This document shows positions 43,474 to 51,965 of a stretch of 64,000 bases of DNA, piece after piece. How positions within the stretch are numbered: the first letter of the stretch is position 1; every line of letters begins with the position of its first letter. Position numbers and translations under genes: made by a program. Origin of the DNA: Tellurirhabdus rosea (lineage in GTDB: Bacteria; Bacteroidota; Bacteroidia; Cytophagales; Spirosomataceae); the NCBI RefSeq assembly GCF_026278345.1, contig NZ_CP111085.1, forward strand, positions 1,128,001-1,192,000. Reading direction: 5' to 3'. The notes beneath the pieces are model-generated. The model was not told the DNA's origin. It did no database searches and saw only the letters and a program-made list of their open reading frames with translations.

Positions 43474-44841
43474 TTACGCCTGTACGCCAACTCCCTGCGC
43501 GAGGGTCTTGAACTCGTCCAGCGTGATGGTTTTCGGCTCGATGGTTACTTTGCTTTCGATCAGTTGCAGGACTTTGTCGTCGAACACCCGGTTGAACATC
43601 TTCGAGTAGTTTTCCTGCTTCTCGTCCATGAGGTAGTTCTGAGCGATCCGGTCGACGGTCTGGTCCATCTGCTCGTTTTCGCCGTAGAAGCCGAACTGCT
43701 CGCGAACGAGTCCTTTGGTCGCTTCCAGCACGTCGGCGAATTCCACCTTGATTTCGTTCTGCTCAGCCACCTTATTCTTGATCAGCTGCAGCTTCACGGA
43801 ACGCGAGAACTGCTCGTACTGCTCGTCCACTTCCTGGGTCGATACTTTGCCTTCGTTGGTCGTCAGCAACCATTCTTTCAGGAATTCGTCCGGCAGGGCG
43901 ATGTTGATGTTTTCCATCAGCGACTTTTCGATGTCGAGGCGGAGCAGGGCGTCGGTTTCGCGCTTGTAGTTGGTCTGGATGATTTCCAGCACCTTCGCGC
44001 GGAACTGCTCTTCCGTTTCAACGGCTTCTTTGCCCAGGACTTTGTCGAAAAACTCCTGATTCACTTCGGCCGGTTCGTTGCGCGTGATGTCGTCCACCAC
44101 GAACGAGAATTCGCCGGACAGGTTGGCGGCCTCTTCGGCTTTCAGACCCGTAGCGTGGGCGATGGCCTTGTCGTCGGCAAATGCCTGGCGGATATCGAAG
44201 GTAATCGTGTCGCCTTTGTTCACCCCGACAAACTGCGGCAGGGCATCCGCCTGAATCTGGGCCGTCGGCAGGGCCGTTTTGGTTTCAAACGGCTCGGCTC
44301 CTTCGGCCACGCCGCTCACCTGCTTCAGTTCGCCGTACAGCATATCGCCTTCCTCCGATACCTCGGCATGGGCGTGACCGTGGAACTGCTTGCGGAGGTT
44401 CTCGATCGTTTCTTCCAGTTCTTTGTCACCCGCTTCGATGGTGTAGCTGCTGAGGGCCGGCAGGGAAGCAAAATCCACGTCGAAATCAGAGGCCAGGCCG
44501 AGGTTATAGACAAATTCAAAATCCGTCTGGTTATCCCAGTCAATAGCCTGCGCTTTATCCCGGTCGGGCAGCGGATCGCCAACCACCTGCAGTTTGTTTT
44601 CGCGGATGTAGTTGCTGATGGTTTTGCTCAGCAGGTTGTTGATTTCGTCAACCATCAGGCTTTTGCCGTACATTTTCTGCACGAGCGAAGCCGGCACATG
44701 GCCCGGGCGGAAGCCCTTGATGCTCACCTTCTTGCTGTATTCCTTCAGCTTTTTATTTACCTCCGGCTGATAATCTTCCTTCGTCAGTTTGATCGTCAGC
44801 GAAGCGTTGGTTTCCGTCGATTTCTCTAATGCGATTTCCAC
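43474..44841 (-). CDS. tig: Trigger factor (ribosome-associated chaperone)
   Basis: Binds at the ribosomal exit tunnel and assists nascent-chain folding. GTG at 44841 gives 455 residues and opens with VEIALEKSTETNASLTIKL, the typical trigger factor beginning. The frame continues to 44916, but those codons lie in a hairpin repeat. The ribosome-binding signature is KVSIKGFRPGHVPASLVQKM. The middle PPIase-like domain is short and degenerate, as in other Bacteroidota, and the C-terminal part is helical. On the same strand, clpP and clpX follow further on, which is the usual tig-clpP-clpX order with interruptions. Confidence 0.92.
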   Translation of the reverse strand: MEIALEKSTETNASLTIKLTKEDYQPEVNKKLKEYSKKVSIKGFRPGHVPASLVQKMYGKSLMVDEINNLLSKTISNYIRENKLQVVGDPLPDRDKAQAIDWDNQTDFEFVYNLGLASDFDVDFASLPALSSYTIEAGDKELEETIENLRKQFHGHAHAEVSEEGDMLYGELKQVSGVAEGAEPFETKTALPTAQIQADALPQFVGVNKGDTITFDIRQAFADDKAIAHATGLKAEEAANLSGEFSFVVDDITRNEPAEVNQEFFDKVLGKEAVETEEQFRAKVLEIIQTNYKRETDALLRLDIEKSLMENINIALPDEFLKEWLLTTNEGKVSTQEVDEQYEQFSRSVKLQLIKNKVAEQNEIKVEFADVLEATKGLVREQFGFYGENEQMDQTVDRIAQNYLMDEKQENYSKMFNRVFDDKVLQLIESKVTIEPKTITLDEFKTLAQGVGVQA

Positions 44842-44848
44842 GATATCT

Positions 44849-44947
44849 AATGAGTGAATTAGTGAATGAGCGAATGAGTGAATTAATGATGAGGGTTCCT
44901 GAATTGGCGGCGCCATTCACTCATTCACTAATTCACTCATTCACAAT
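44849..44947 (-). repeat. Long hairpin between tRNA-Leu and tig (family member 11)
   Basis: Arms built from GAGTGAATTAGTGAATGAG words match over 25 bases with one difference (44851-44875 against the complement at 44914-44946). It lies 7 bases beyond the tRNA 3' end and 7 bases before the tig GTG start. The spacer contains GGCGGCGCC. Confidence 0.78.
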
Positions 44948-44954
44948 TGTTTCG

Positions 44955-45036
44955 TACGGGCGGAGGGACTCGAACCCCCACGCCTTGCGGCACCAGATCC
45001 TAAGTCTGGCACGTCTACCAATTTCGCCACGCCCGC
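44955..45036 (-). tRNA. tRNA-Leu (anticodon UAG)
   Basis: Reading the minus strand, 82 bases fold into a class II tRNA. The acceptor stem is GCGGGCG paired with CGCCCGT (one G-U at the end), the D arm contains GGTAGACG, the anticodon stem-loop is CCAGA-CTTAGGA-TCTGG (anticodon TAG), there is a long variable arm TGCCGCAAGGCGT, and the T arm is GGGGG-TTCGAGT-CCCTC. CCA is not encoded. A very clear promoter lies about 118 bases upstream. Confidence 0.97.
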
Positions 45037-45153
45037 AGGTGCAGTTTTTCGTTGTCCGTCTGCTGTTTCCGTGGTTCACCCAGGGCCGAAATGCCGGCCT
45101 TACTGCCGAAACAGAAAACCGAAAACTGCCAACACAAAACTGTTTTCAGGCCG

Positions 45154-45184
45154 CAAAGGTACGAATCATTTTCGTTTGCGCAAA
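45154..45184 (-). promoter_or_regulatory. Bacteroidota-type promoter of tRNA-Leu
   Basis: On the minus strand TTTG (45181-45184), a 19-base spacer and TACCTTTG (45154-45161). This matches the phylum consensus TTTG-N19-TAnnTTTG exactly in both elements and spacing. Confidence 0.68.
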
Positions 45185-45221
45185 TGCTTACGCTCATCGC
45201 GTTATTTTTTGGCAAATGCTT

Positions 45222-45252
45222 TTTGAATCCGGCGCTGCATTTGTTAAATTAG
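45222..45252 (+). promoter_or_regulatory. Candidate promoter of rel
   Basis: TTTG (45222-45225), a 19-base spacer and TAAATTAG (45245-45252), one base away from TAnnTTTG. Transcription would start near 45259, giving a leader of about 37 bases. It stands 37 bases from the divergent tRNA promoter. Confidence 0.5.
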
Positions 45253-45295
45253 TCATAACGTCCCAATTACCCGAGTACAACACTGAAGAATCCCT

Positions 45296-47545
45296 ATGAA
45301 CGCTACCGTGGAGCCTGTGATCGATTTAGAGCAGGAACGAAAAGAGATCTTGAAGCGATACCGGCGGCTCTTACGGGCTGCCAAACCCCTTTTAAAAGAC
45401 AACGACGCCAAATTAATCAAGAAAGCCTTTAACACCTCCCTCGAAGCGCATAAGGAAATGCGGCGGCGCTCGGGAGAACCGTACATCTACCACCCGCTGG
45501 CCGTAGCCCAGATCGCGGTGGAGGAAATCGGGCTCGGCACCACCTCCATCGTGGCCGCCCTGCTCCACGACGTGGTGGAAGATACCGACACGACCATCGC
45601 CGACATCGACCGGCTGTTTGGCCCCAAAGTCGCCCGGATTATCGACGGACTGACGAAGATTTCCGGGATTTTCGAGTACGGAACTTCCCAGCAGGCCGAG
45701 AACTTCCGGAAGATGCTGCTGACGCTTTCCGATGACGTCCGGGTCATTCTGGTCAAACTCGCCGACCGCCTCCACAACATGCGCACGCTGGACTCCATGC
45801 CCCGCGACAAGCAACTCAAGATTGCCTCCGAAACGATTTATATCTACGCGCCGCTGGCCCACCGCCTCGGTCTGTACGCCATCAAATCGGAACTGGAAGA
45901 TCTGTACCTGAAATACACCGACCCGGTAGCCTACAAAGATATTGCCCGCAAACTCCGCGAAACCAAGACCTCCCGCGACCGCTTCATCAGCCAGTTTATC
46001 CGGCCGATTGAAGACGACATGAAAAATACGCCCTACCCGTTTGTGGTCAAGGGTCGTCCGAAATCCATTTATTCCATCTGGAACAAGCTCAACAAGCAGA
46101 AGCGGCCGTTCGAGGAAATCTACGACCTGTTTGCCGTCCGGGTGATTCTCAACGTTCCGCTCGAACAGGAAAAGGCGGCCTGCTGGCGGGCGTACTCCAT
46201 TGTGACGGACCATTACAAGCCCAACCCCGACCGCCTGAAAGACTGGATCAGCACGCCGCGGGCCAACGGCTACGAATCGCTGCACACGACCGTCATGAGC
46301 AAGGCCGGGCAGTGGGTGGAAGTGCAGATCCGGACGCAGCGGATGGACGAGATCGCCGAGAAGGGCTACGCCGCCCACTGGAAATACAAAGGCAACGAAA
46401 CCCAGACCGGCCGCGGTATCGAAACCTGGATCAGTCAGGTACGCGACATGCTCGAAACGGCCAGCACTTCGGACAAAACCGGGGCCATCGAGTTTCTGGA
46501 CGATTTCCGGAGCAACCTCTACAGCGAGGAAGTTTTCGTCTTTACGCCCAAAGGCGACCTGAAAGTACTGCAGCGCGGCGCTACGGCCCTGGATTTTGCC
46601 TTCGAGATTCACACGCAGGTCGGAGCCCGCTGCATGGCCGCCAAGGTCAATTCGTTGCTGGTGCCGCTCAGCCACGTGCTCAACAACGGCGACCAGGTCG
46701 AAATCATCACCTCCAACAAGCAGAAGCCCAGCGAAGACTGGCTTCGGTTCGTGGTGACGTCGAAGGCCAAAACCAAGATCAAGGATTTAATCAAGGAAGA
46801 CAACAAGCGGTACATCACCGACGGCCGGGATGCGGTGGCCAAAAAGCTGAAGACGCTCCGGGTCGATATGACCAACGAAACGCTGAACCAGCTGCGGGCC
46901 TATTTCAATTCCAAAACCGTTACGGACTTCTTCTACCGGGTTGGCAAGGCGCATATCGACGTTCAGGAACTGAAGAAGTTCAAGGCCGACAAGGAAGCCA
47001 AGGAAAACCGCGCCAACAAGCTCAACACGGACCTCATTCAGGACGGCAAGACGTTTACCAAGGAGCTGAAGCGGCTCCACGGCGAACGGGCCGATGCCGA
47101 CATGCTGCTCATCGGCGAGGACATGGACCGCATCGACTACACCCTGGCCCGCTGCTGCAATCCGATTTCGGGCGACGATGTTTTTGGCTTTGTGACCGTC
47201 AACGAAGGCATCAAGATTCACCGGACGACCTGCCCCAACGCGGTCGAGCTGATGTCGAACCACGGCAACCGGATTATCAAGGCCAAATGGACTTCGCAGC
47301 GGGATCTGGCTTTTCTGGCCGGGCTGCGCATCACGGGCACGGACCGCGTCGGGCTGGTCAACGACGTGACGAAGGTCATCAGCAACGACCTGCACATCAA
47401 CATCCGGTCGATTACAATCGACTCGCGGGACGGAATTTTCGAGGGCACGCTGAAGTTATACGTTCAGAACACCCAGCACCTGGACGACCTTATCCGGAAG
47501 CTGGAAAAAGTGGAAGGCGTTGTGAAAGTCGCCCGGTTTGACTAA
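45296..47545 (+). CDS. rel: Bifunctional (p)ppGpp synthetase/hydrolase (RelA/SpoT, Rel)
   Basis: Controls the stringent response by making and degrading (p)ppGpp; 749 residues. The hydrolase HD domain is intact (IYHPLAVAQI, ALLHDVVEDTDTT, LVKLADRLHNMRTL). The synthetase is also intact (KGRPKSIYSIWNKL, RANGYESLHTTVMS, VEVQIRTQRMDEIAEKGYAA), so both activities are expected. A TGS domain (FVFTPKGDLKVLQRGATALD), a zinc-finger-like ARCCNPISGDDVFGF region and a C-terminal ACT domain (ITGTDRVGLVNDVTKV) follow. fur comes 129 bases downstream with purA further on, a common Bacteroidota order. Confidence 0.95.
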   Translation: MNATVEPVIDLEQERKEILKRYRRLLRAAKPLLKDNDAKLIKKAFNTSLEAHKEMRRRSGEPYIYHPLAVAQIAVEEIGLGTTSIVAALLHDVVEDTDTTIADIDRLFGPKVARIIDGLTKISGIFEYGTSQQAENFRKMLLTLSDDVRVILVKLADRLHNMRTLDSMPRDKQLKIASETIYIYAPLAHRLGLYAIKSELEDLYLKYTDPVAYKDIARKLRETKTSRDRFISQFIRPIEDDMKNTPYPFVVKGRPKSIYSIWNKLNKQKRPFEEIYDLFAVRVILNVPLEQEKAACWRAYSIVTDHYKPNPDRLKDWISTPRANGYESLHTTVMSKAGQWVEVQIRTQRMDEIAEKGYAAHWKYKGNETQTGRGIETWISQVRDMLETASTSDKTGAIEFLDDFRSNLYSEEVFVFTPKGDLKVLQRGATALDFAFEIHTQVGARCMAAKVNSLLVPLSHVLNNGDQVEIITSNKQKPSEDWLRFVVTSKAKTKIKDLIKEDNKRYITDGRDAVAKKLKTLRVDMTNETLNQLRAYFNSKTVTDFFYRVGKAHIDVQELKKFKADKEAKENRANKLNTDLIQDGKTFTKELKRLHGERADADMLLIGEDMDRIDYTLARCCNPISGDDVFGFVTVNEGIKIHRTTCPNAVELMSNHGNRIIKAKWTSQRDLAFLAGLRITGTDRVGLVNDVTKVISNDLHINIRSITIDSRDGIFEGTLKLYVQNTQHLDDLIRKLEKVEGVVKVARFD

Positions 47546-47568
47546 AAATATCGTACTTTTGTGAAAAA

Positions 47569-47666
47569 GTCGTCAGTCAGTAAGTCCTAAGTCGTCAGTG
47601 CTCCGCCCCAAGTGCGAAACGGGCAGGGTCCTGCGGCTTCCCACTTACTACTTACCACTTACGACT
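47569..47666 (+). repeat. Imperfect hairpin between rel and fur (family member 12)
   Basis: AGTCGTCAGTCAGTAAGTCC words on the left end in GTGCTCCGC. On the right GCGGCTTCCCACTTACTACT and ACCACTTACGACT complement them imperfectly. A -7-like TACTTTTG at 47554-47561 lies just upstream, so the hairpin may be part of the fur leader. Confidence 0.65.
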
Positions 47667-47674
47667 AAATAATT

Positions 47675-48238
47675 ATGCCTACAGCGAAACAAGCCAACCT
47701 CGAAGCCGCCCGCACCATTTTCACGGCGTATCTGGAAAGCAAGGGCCTCCGGAAAACCCCGGAGCGGTTCGCTATCCTTGAGGAAATCTATAACCGTCAG
47801 GATCATTTCGATGTAGATGAACTCTACATTTCGATGAAGAATAAAAAATACCAGGTCAGCCGCGCCACCGTATACAACACGCTGGATGTGCTGGTGGAAT
47901 GCGACTTGGTGACGAAGCACCAGTTTGGCCGGAATCTGGCGCAGTATGAGAAGTCGTACGGCTACAAGCAACACGACCACCTGATCTGCACGGACTGTCA
48001 TCAGGTGATGGAATTCTGCGACCCGAGGGTGCAGACCATTCAGAACATGGTGGGCGACCTGCTGAAATTCAACGTCATGCACCACTCCCTGATTTTCTAC
48101 GGAAGCTGCCAGCGCGAGAACTGCGAAAACCGCAGCAAAGCCGAAGAAGAAAAGGAACAGCAGGCCCACGGCGGCCAGCCGATCACCGAACAGACCGTCG
48201 AGGTCCGGACGCAGGAAGAAAGCCGGGGCAGGTATTAA
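47675..48238 (+). CDS. fur: Fur-family metal-responsive repressor
   Basis: Winged-helix regulator of 187 residues. The DNA-binding part is [20 protein letters not shown] and [20 protein letters not shown]. Metal sites are in [18 protein letters not shown] and in the CQRENC near residue 149 (two CxxC/CxxxxC pairs). A charged C-terminal tail of about 35 residues is extra. Location between rel and purA is usual for the phylum, where this protein is generally taken as the Fe-responsive Fur. Zn or peroxide sensing cannot be excluded from sequence. Confidence 0.9.
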   Translation: MPTAKQANLEAARTIFTAYLESKGLRKTPERFAILEEIYNRQDHFDVDELYISMKNKKYQVSRATVYNTLDVLVECDLVTKHQFGRNLAQYEKSYGYKQHDHLICTDCHQVMEFCDPRVQTIQNMVGDLLKFNVMHHSLIFYGSCQRENCENRSKAEEEKEQQAHGGQPITEQTVEVRTQEESRGRY

Positions 48239-48257
48239 GATTTGAACGGATTTGATC

Positions 48258-48482
48258 ATGACTGCCTACCTGGATTTTATCGCGGCAGGGGTGACACCAG
48301 AGCAGATTATTGTCTTTAAACCCACTCCAAAGGCTCAGGAACGGCTGGAAGAGCTGCTCTGGAAATCGAAAAATGCGGCCCTGACAAGTCAGGAAGAGCA
48401 GGAGTTGAATCATTTTCGGGAAATGGAACACCTGGTTCGAATGGCCAAAGCACGCGCCCGTCAGCATGTCCAGAATCGGTGA
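48258..48482 (+). CDS. Small hypothetical protein preceding an HNH nuclease
   Basis: Protein of 74 residues from ATG 48258 (MTAYLDFIAAGVTPEQIIVF). It is rich in charged helix (QERLEELLWKSKNAALTSQE, EEQELNHFREMEHLVRMAKA) and has no cysteines. It overlaps the HNH gene by 17 bases, so the pair is transcribed and perhaps translated together. Small helical partners before HNH genes are common in bacterial genomes, and an antitoxin-like or accessory role is possible but not shown. Confidence 0.6.
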   Translation: MTAYLDFIAAGVTPEQIIVFKPTPKAQERLEELLWKSKNAALTSQEEQELNHFREMEHLVRMAKARARQHVQNR

Positions 48483-48867
48483 TTATATTTCTCCGGTACT
48501 GCGTCAGCGGGTTGCCGAGCGGGCATTCTTTCAGTGTGTGTATTGTCTTTTCCCGGAAGAAAATACGTTTTTTCGCCACCAGGTCGATCACATTATCAGC
48601 CTGAAACACGGAGGGACTTCGGAGTTCGCTAATCTGGCCTATTCGTGCTGGCTTTGCAACAGTTTCAAAGGCTCTGACATCGCCTCGATTGATTGGTCGA
48701 ACGGCCAGCTGTTTCGATTCTACAACCCACGGGTCGATGTCTGGTCTGAACATTTTAAACTAAACCAGCTGGTTATTGATCCCCTTTCTTCAATCGGGGC
48801 GGTAACCGCAGCCATCTTTCGGTTCAATGACCCGGAACGGATTGAAGAACGAAAGGCATTATTCTAA
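48466..48867 (+). CDS. HNH endonuclease-like protein
   Basis: Protein of 133 residues with a zinc-type HNH motif. AFFQCVYCLFPEEN gives the first CxxC, HQVDHIISLKHGGTSEFANL carries the D-H-I and HGG catalytic part, and SCWLCNSFKGSDI has the second CxxC followed by the N. Length and content fit the small single-domain HNH family of unknown role found in many bacteria and cyanobacteria. It sits with its 74-residue partner between fur and purA, which are otherwise direct neighbours in related genomes. It ends 6 bases before purA. Confidence 0.75.
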   Translation: MSRIGDYISPVLRQRVAERAFFQCVYCLFPEENTFFRHQVDHIISLKHGGTSEFANLAYSCWLCNSFKGSDIASIDWSNGQLFRFYNPRVDVWSEHFKLNQLVIDPLSSIGAVTAAIFRFNDPERIEERKALF

Positions 48868-48873
48868 ATAAGT

Positions 48874-50157
48874 ATGGTAGACGTATTACTCGGCCTTCAA
48901 TGGGGCGACGAAGGCAAGGGCAAGATTGTGGATGTACTGGCCCCGCAGTACCAGGTGGTAGCCCGTTTTCAGGGCGGCCCCAACGCCGGTCACACGCTGG
49001 AATTCGACGGATTTAAGCACGTTCTGCACCAGATTCCGTCGGGCATCTTCCGGGCGGAGGCTAAAAACATCATCGGGAACGGGGTCGTGCTGGACCCGAT
49101 CGTGTTCAAACGCGAAATCGACGGTCTCGCCAAATACAATCTGGACCTCGGCCAGAACCTGTTCATTTCCAAGAAAGCGTCCATTATCCTGCCTACGCAC
49201 CGGCTCCTCGACGCCGCCTACGAACAGGCCAAAGGCGCGGCCAAGATCGGCTCGACCCTGCGCGGTATCGGCCCCACCTATCAGGACAAAGTAGCCCGCC
49301 AGGGCCTTCGCGTGGGCGACGTGCTGTCGCCGAACTTCCGGCAGAAATACACCACCCTCGTAACGGCTCATAAAGTTACGCTCGACCACCACGGGTTTGA
49401 TTACGCTTCGACGCTGCCGCAACTGGAAGAAGAGTTCTTCGCGGCGGTGGACTTCATGAAGCAGTTCCGGCTGGTAGACAGCGAATACGAAGTCAACAAC
49501 GCCCTCAAGGCCGGGCAGAAAGTGCTGGCCGAAGGAGCCCAGGGTTCTCTGCTCGACATCGACTTTGGCTCCTACCCGTTCGTGACCAGTTCCAGCACTA
49601 TGGCCGCCGGGGCCTGTACGGGCCTGGGGGTGGCTCCGCGTCAGATCGGCGAGGTGTACGGCATTTTCAAGGCGTACTGCACCCGCGTTGGCAGCGGCCC
49701 TTTCCCGACCGAACTCCTCGATGAGGAAGGCGAACGGATGCGTCAGGAAGGCCGCGAATTCGGCTCGACTACGGGTCGCCCGCGCCGCTGCGGCTGGCTC
49801 GATCTGCCTGCCCTGAAATACGCCATCATGATCAACGGCGTCACGCAGCTCATCATGATGAAAGTGGACGTGCTGAACATTTTCGAGACCATTAAAGTCT
49901 GCACCCACTACCAGCTGCCCGATGGTTCAACCACCGAGCAGTTCCCCTACGACCTCTGCGACACGGACGTTACGCCGGTCTACAAGGAATTCAAAGGATG
50001 GCATACGGCCCTGGACAACTTCCGGACGTTCGACGAAGTGCCGGCCGAACTGGCCGCCTACATCGACTTCCTCGAAGCCGAACTGAACCTGCCGATCAGC
50101 TTTATTTCCACCGGCCCGGACCGGCAAGCCGTCATTCACCGGGAAGCGGTCGTCTAG
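48874..50157 (+). CDS. purA: Adenylosuccinate synthetase
   Basis: First committed step of AMP synthesis from IMP, with GTP and aspartate; 427 residues. Motifs: VLLGLQWGDEGKGKIVD (P-loop and catalytic Asp), FQGGPNAGHTLEFDG, GSTLRGIGPTYQDKVARQGL, VLAEGAQGSLLDIDFGSYPF and REFGSTTGRPRRCGWLDLPA. It follows the HNH cassette with a 6-base gap. It has two downstream hairpins, at 50177-50215 and 50247-50268. Confidence 0.96.
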   Translation: MVDVLLGLQWGDEGKGKIVDVLAPQYQVVARFQGGPNAGHTLEFDGFKHVLHQIPSGIFRAEAKNIIGNGVVLDPIVFKREIDGLAKYNLDLGQNLFISKKASIILPTHRLLDAAYEQAKGAAKIGSTLRGIGPTYQDKVARQGLRVGDVLSPNFRQKYTTLVTAHKVTLDHHGFDYASTLPQLEEEFFAAVDFMKQFRLVDSEYEVNNALKAGQKVLAEGAQGSLLDIDFGSYPFVTSSSTMAAGACTGLGVAPRQIGEVYGIFKAYCTRVGSGPFPTELLDEEGERMRQEGREFGSTTGRPRRCGWLDLPALKYAIMINGVTQLIMMKVDVLNIFETIKVCTHYQLPDGSTTEQFPYDLCDTDVTPVYKEFKGWHTALDNFRTFDEVPAELAAYIDFLEAELNLPISFISTGPDRQAVIHREAVV

Positions 50158-50176
50158 CGACTTTGTCGCAGCGGAA

Positions 50177-50215
50177 AGCGGAGAAGACCGGCGTAACCCG
50201 CGCGTTTTCTCCGCT
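50177..50215 (+). terminator. Hairpin downstream of purA
   Basis: AGCGGAGAA / TTCTCCGCT with a 21-base spacer, 20 bases after the purA stop. The same GCGGAG word is found in the large hairpins. Confidence 0.6.
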
Positions 50216-50246
50216 CTAAGCTACCCAGCACTGCGATACAATTTAT

Positions 50247-50268
50247 AGCCCTCCACAGGGCTTTTTTT
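50247..50268 (+). terminator. Rho-independent terminator of purA
   Basis: AGCCCT-CCAC-AGGGCT followed by seven T residues. It is a canonical intrinsic terminator in the 144-base gap before the Tat-exported oxidoreductase. A -7-like TAATTTTG follows at 50271-50278. Confidence 0.85.
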
Positions 50269-50301
50269 ATTAATTTTGAATAAAGCCCAACCCTTTACTC
50301 C

Positions 50302-51528
50302 ATGAACGATTCGCTTTTCGACCGCCGTGGCTTTCTCAAAAAAAGTGCCCTTGCCACCATGGCCGGGTTGCTCGGCACCGAACTGGCCTTCGCGGACCGG
50401 ATGCCCCGGAACTACCTTCCCCTGGCGTTCGACCTCAACCCCATGACGTCCAAACACAAGGACATGGTGGTCCTGAACGATAAGCCCTGGAATGTGGAGG
50501 CGCCCGCCCACCTGCTCGACGATGCCGTGACGCCCGCCGACCGGATGTTTATCCGGAACAACGGGCTGATGCCCGAGAAAATCGACCCGGCTGCCTGGAC
50601 GCTGACCATCAACGGCGAGTCGGTAAAAGCCTCCAAAACCTACAAACTGGCCGATCTGAAGAAACGCTTCAAACCCTACACCTACCAGCTTGTGCTGGAA
50701 TGCGCCGGGAATGGCCGTGCCGGTTATTATCCGCAGACCGCCGGAAACCAGTGGACCGACGGAGCCGTCAGCTGCGCCGAATGGACGGGTGTGCGGCTGA
50801 AAGACGTGCTGGCGGACGTGGGTCTGAAAGACGATGCCGTGTACATCGGTTATTACGGAAAAGACCTGCACATCAGCCAGGACCCGACCAAGGCCGTCAT
50901 TTCGCGCGGGGTGCCGATGCGCAAGGCTCTGGAGGACGAAACGCTGCTGGCCTGGTCCATGAACGGGCAGGACATTCCGCTAGCGCACGGATTTCCGTTG
51001 CGGCTGGTGGTGGGCGGCTGGCCCGCCTCGGTGTCCGGCAAATGGCTGCACACGATTTCGGTTCGCAACAAAGTGCACGACGGGGCGAAGATGACCGGCA
51101 AAAGCTACCGAGTTCCCATCAACCCGGTCGAGCCGGGCGTTGATCCGCCGGAAAGCGAATTCAAAATCATCGAATCCATGCCGGTGAAATCCCTGATTAC
51201 GGCCCCCCGAACGGGCGCTGTGCTGGAGGCCGGAAAGACGCTTTCCGTACGCGGGCACGCCTGGGCCGGCGACCGGGCCGTTCGGGACCTGCAGCTTTCG
51301 TTTGATTACGGAGCCACCTGGCAATCGGCAAACCTGAAAAAGCCCAAAAACCGCCTGGCCTGGCAGCATTGGACGGCTGAACTAAAACTGCCGCAGAAAG
51401 GCTATTACGAAATCTGGGCGCGGGCTACCGACGAGGCCGGTATTTCGCAGCCGATGGTAATGCCGCAGTGGAACCCGGAAGGCTATTGCAACAACGCCTG
51501 CCACCGGATTGCGGTCAAAGTAGGATGA
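50302..51528 (+). CDS. Tat-exported sulfite oxidase-like molybdopterin oxidoreductase
   Basis: Molybdenum enzyme of the sulfite-oxidase family, 408 residues. The Tat signal reads FDRRGFLKKSALATMAGLLG, so the folded enzyme is exported to the periplasm. The molybdenum-ligating Cys lies in LVLECAGNGRAGYYP. Active-site segments VGGWPASVSGKWLHTISV and the C-terminal dimer domain ending in NPEGYCNNACHRIAVKVG are present. A monohaem cytochrome gene follows at once, giving a SorAB-like pair that would oxidise sulfite or a similar substrate and pass electrons to cytochrome c. The substrate is not determined. Confidence 0.85.
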   Translation: MNDSLFDRRGFLKKSALATMAGLLGTELAFADRMPRNYLPLAFDLNPMTSKHKDMVVLNDKPWNVEAPAHLLDDAVTPADRMFIRNNGLMPEKIDPAAWTLTINGESVKASKTYKLADLKKRFKPYTYQLVLECAGNGRAGYYPQTAGNQWTDGAVSCAEWTGVRLKDVLADVGLKDDAVYIGYYGKDLHISQDPTKAVISRGVPMRKALEDETLLAWSMNGQDIPLAHGFPLRLVVGGWPASVSGKWLHTISVRNKVHDGAKMTGKSYRVPINPVEPGVDPPESEFKIIESMPVKSLITAPRTGAVLEAGKTLSVRGHAWAGDRAVRDLQLSFDYGATWQSANLKKPKNRLAWQHWTAELKLPQKGYYEIWARATDEAGISQPMVMPQWNPEGYCNNACHRIAVKVG

Positions 51529-51551
51529 GGGGCGGACTTAATGAATAAGGA

Positions 51552-51965
51552 ATGATGAATAACGAACGGATAATCGGGGTTGTGGGTGCCCTTCTGGCGG
51601 GGTGGCTGGCCGTGGCGGCGGCGTTCCCGGCGGACAGACCTGCCGGTACGCCCGGCCGTGCGATGGTCGGCGATACCGTGAAGCGCGATCCGGAAACGGG
51701 TCTTGTGGCCGACAGCCGACTCGCGCTCGTGAAGGCGCACTGTACGGCCTGCCACTCCAGCAAACTGATTTTGCAGAACCGCTTCACCCGCGACGGCTGG
51801 AAGGAAAAGATCCGCTGGATGCAGCGCACTCAGAATCTGTGGGACCTCGGGGAATCCGAACCGACCGTTCTGGATTACCTGGTTCAGCACTACGGACCGG
51901 AGAAAAAAGCCTTCGACGGGCGGCGGAAACCCGTTCAAAACGTACAGTGGTACAAACTGCAATGA
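51552..51965 (+). CDS. Monohaem cytochrome c, sulfite-dehydrogenase partner
   Basis: Periplasmic protein of 137 residues with N-terminal signal/anchor (GVVGALLAGWLAVAAAFPAD) and a single haem-binding CxxCH in ALVKAHCTACHSSKLILQN. The axial Met is probably in IRWMQRTQNLWDL. It follows the molybdopterin enzyme by 23 bases on the same strand. Its stop overlaps the next start by ATGA. This is the usual layout for SorB-type or similar electron acceptors. Confidence 0.82.
   Translation: MMNNERIIGVVGALLAGWLAVAAAFPADRPAGTPGRAMVGDTVKRDPETGLVADSRLALVKAHCTACHSSKLILQNRFTRDGWKEKIRWMQRTQNLWDLGESEPTVLDYLVQHYGPEKKAFDGRRKPVQNVQWYKLQ

Noticed and set aside
44842-44916. Extended N-terminus of trigger factor
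   Set aside because: The extra codons are iterations of the hairpin arm (Ser-Leu-Ile-His type repeats) and precede the conserved start VEIALEKS.
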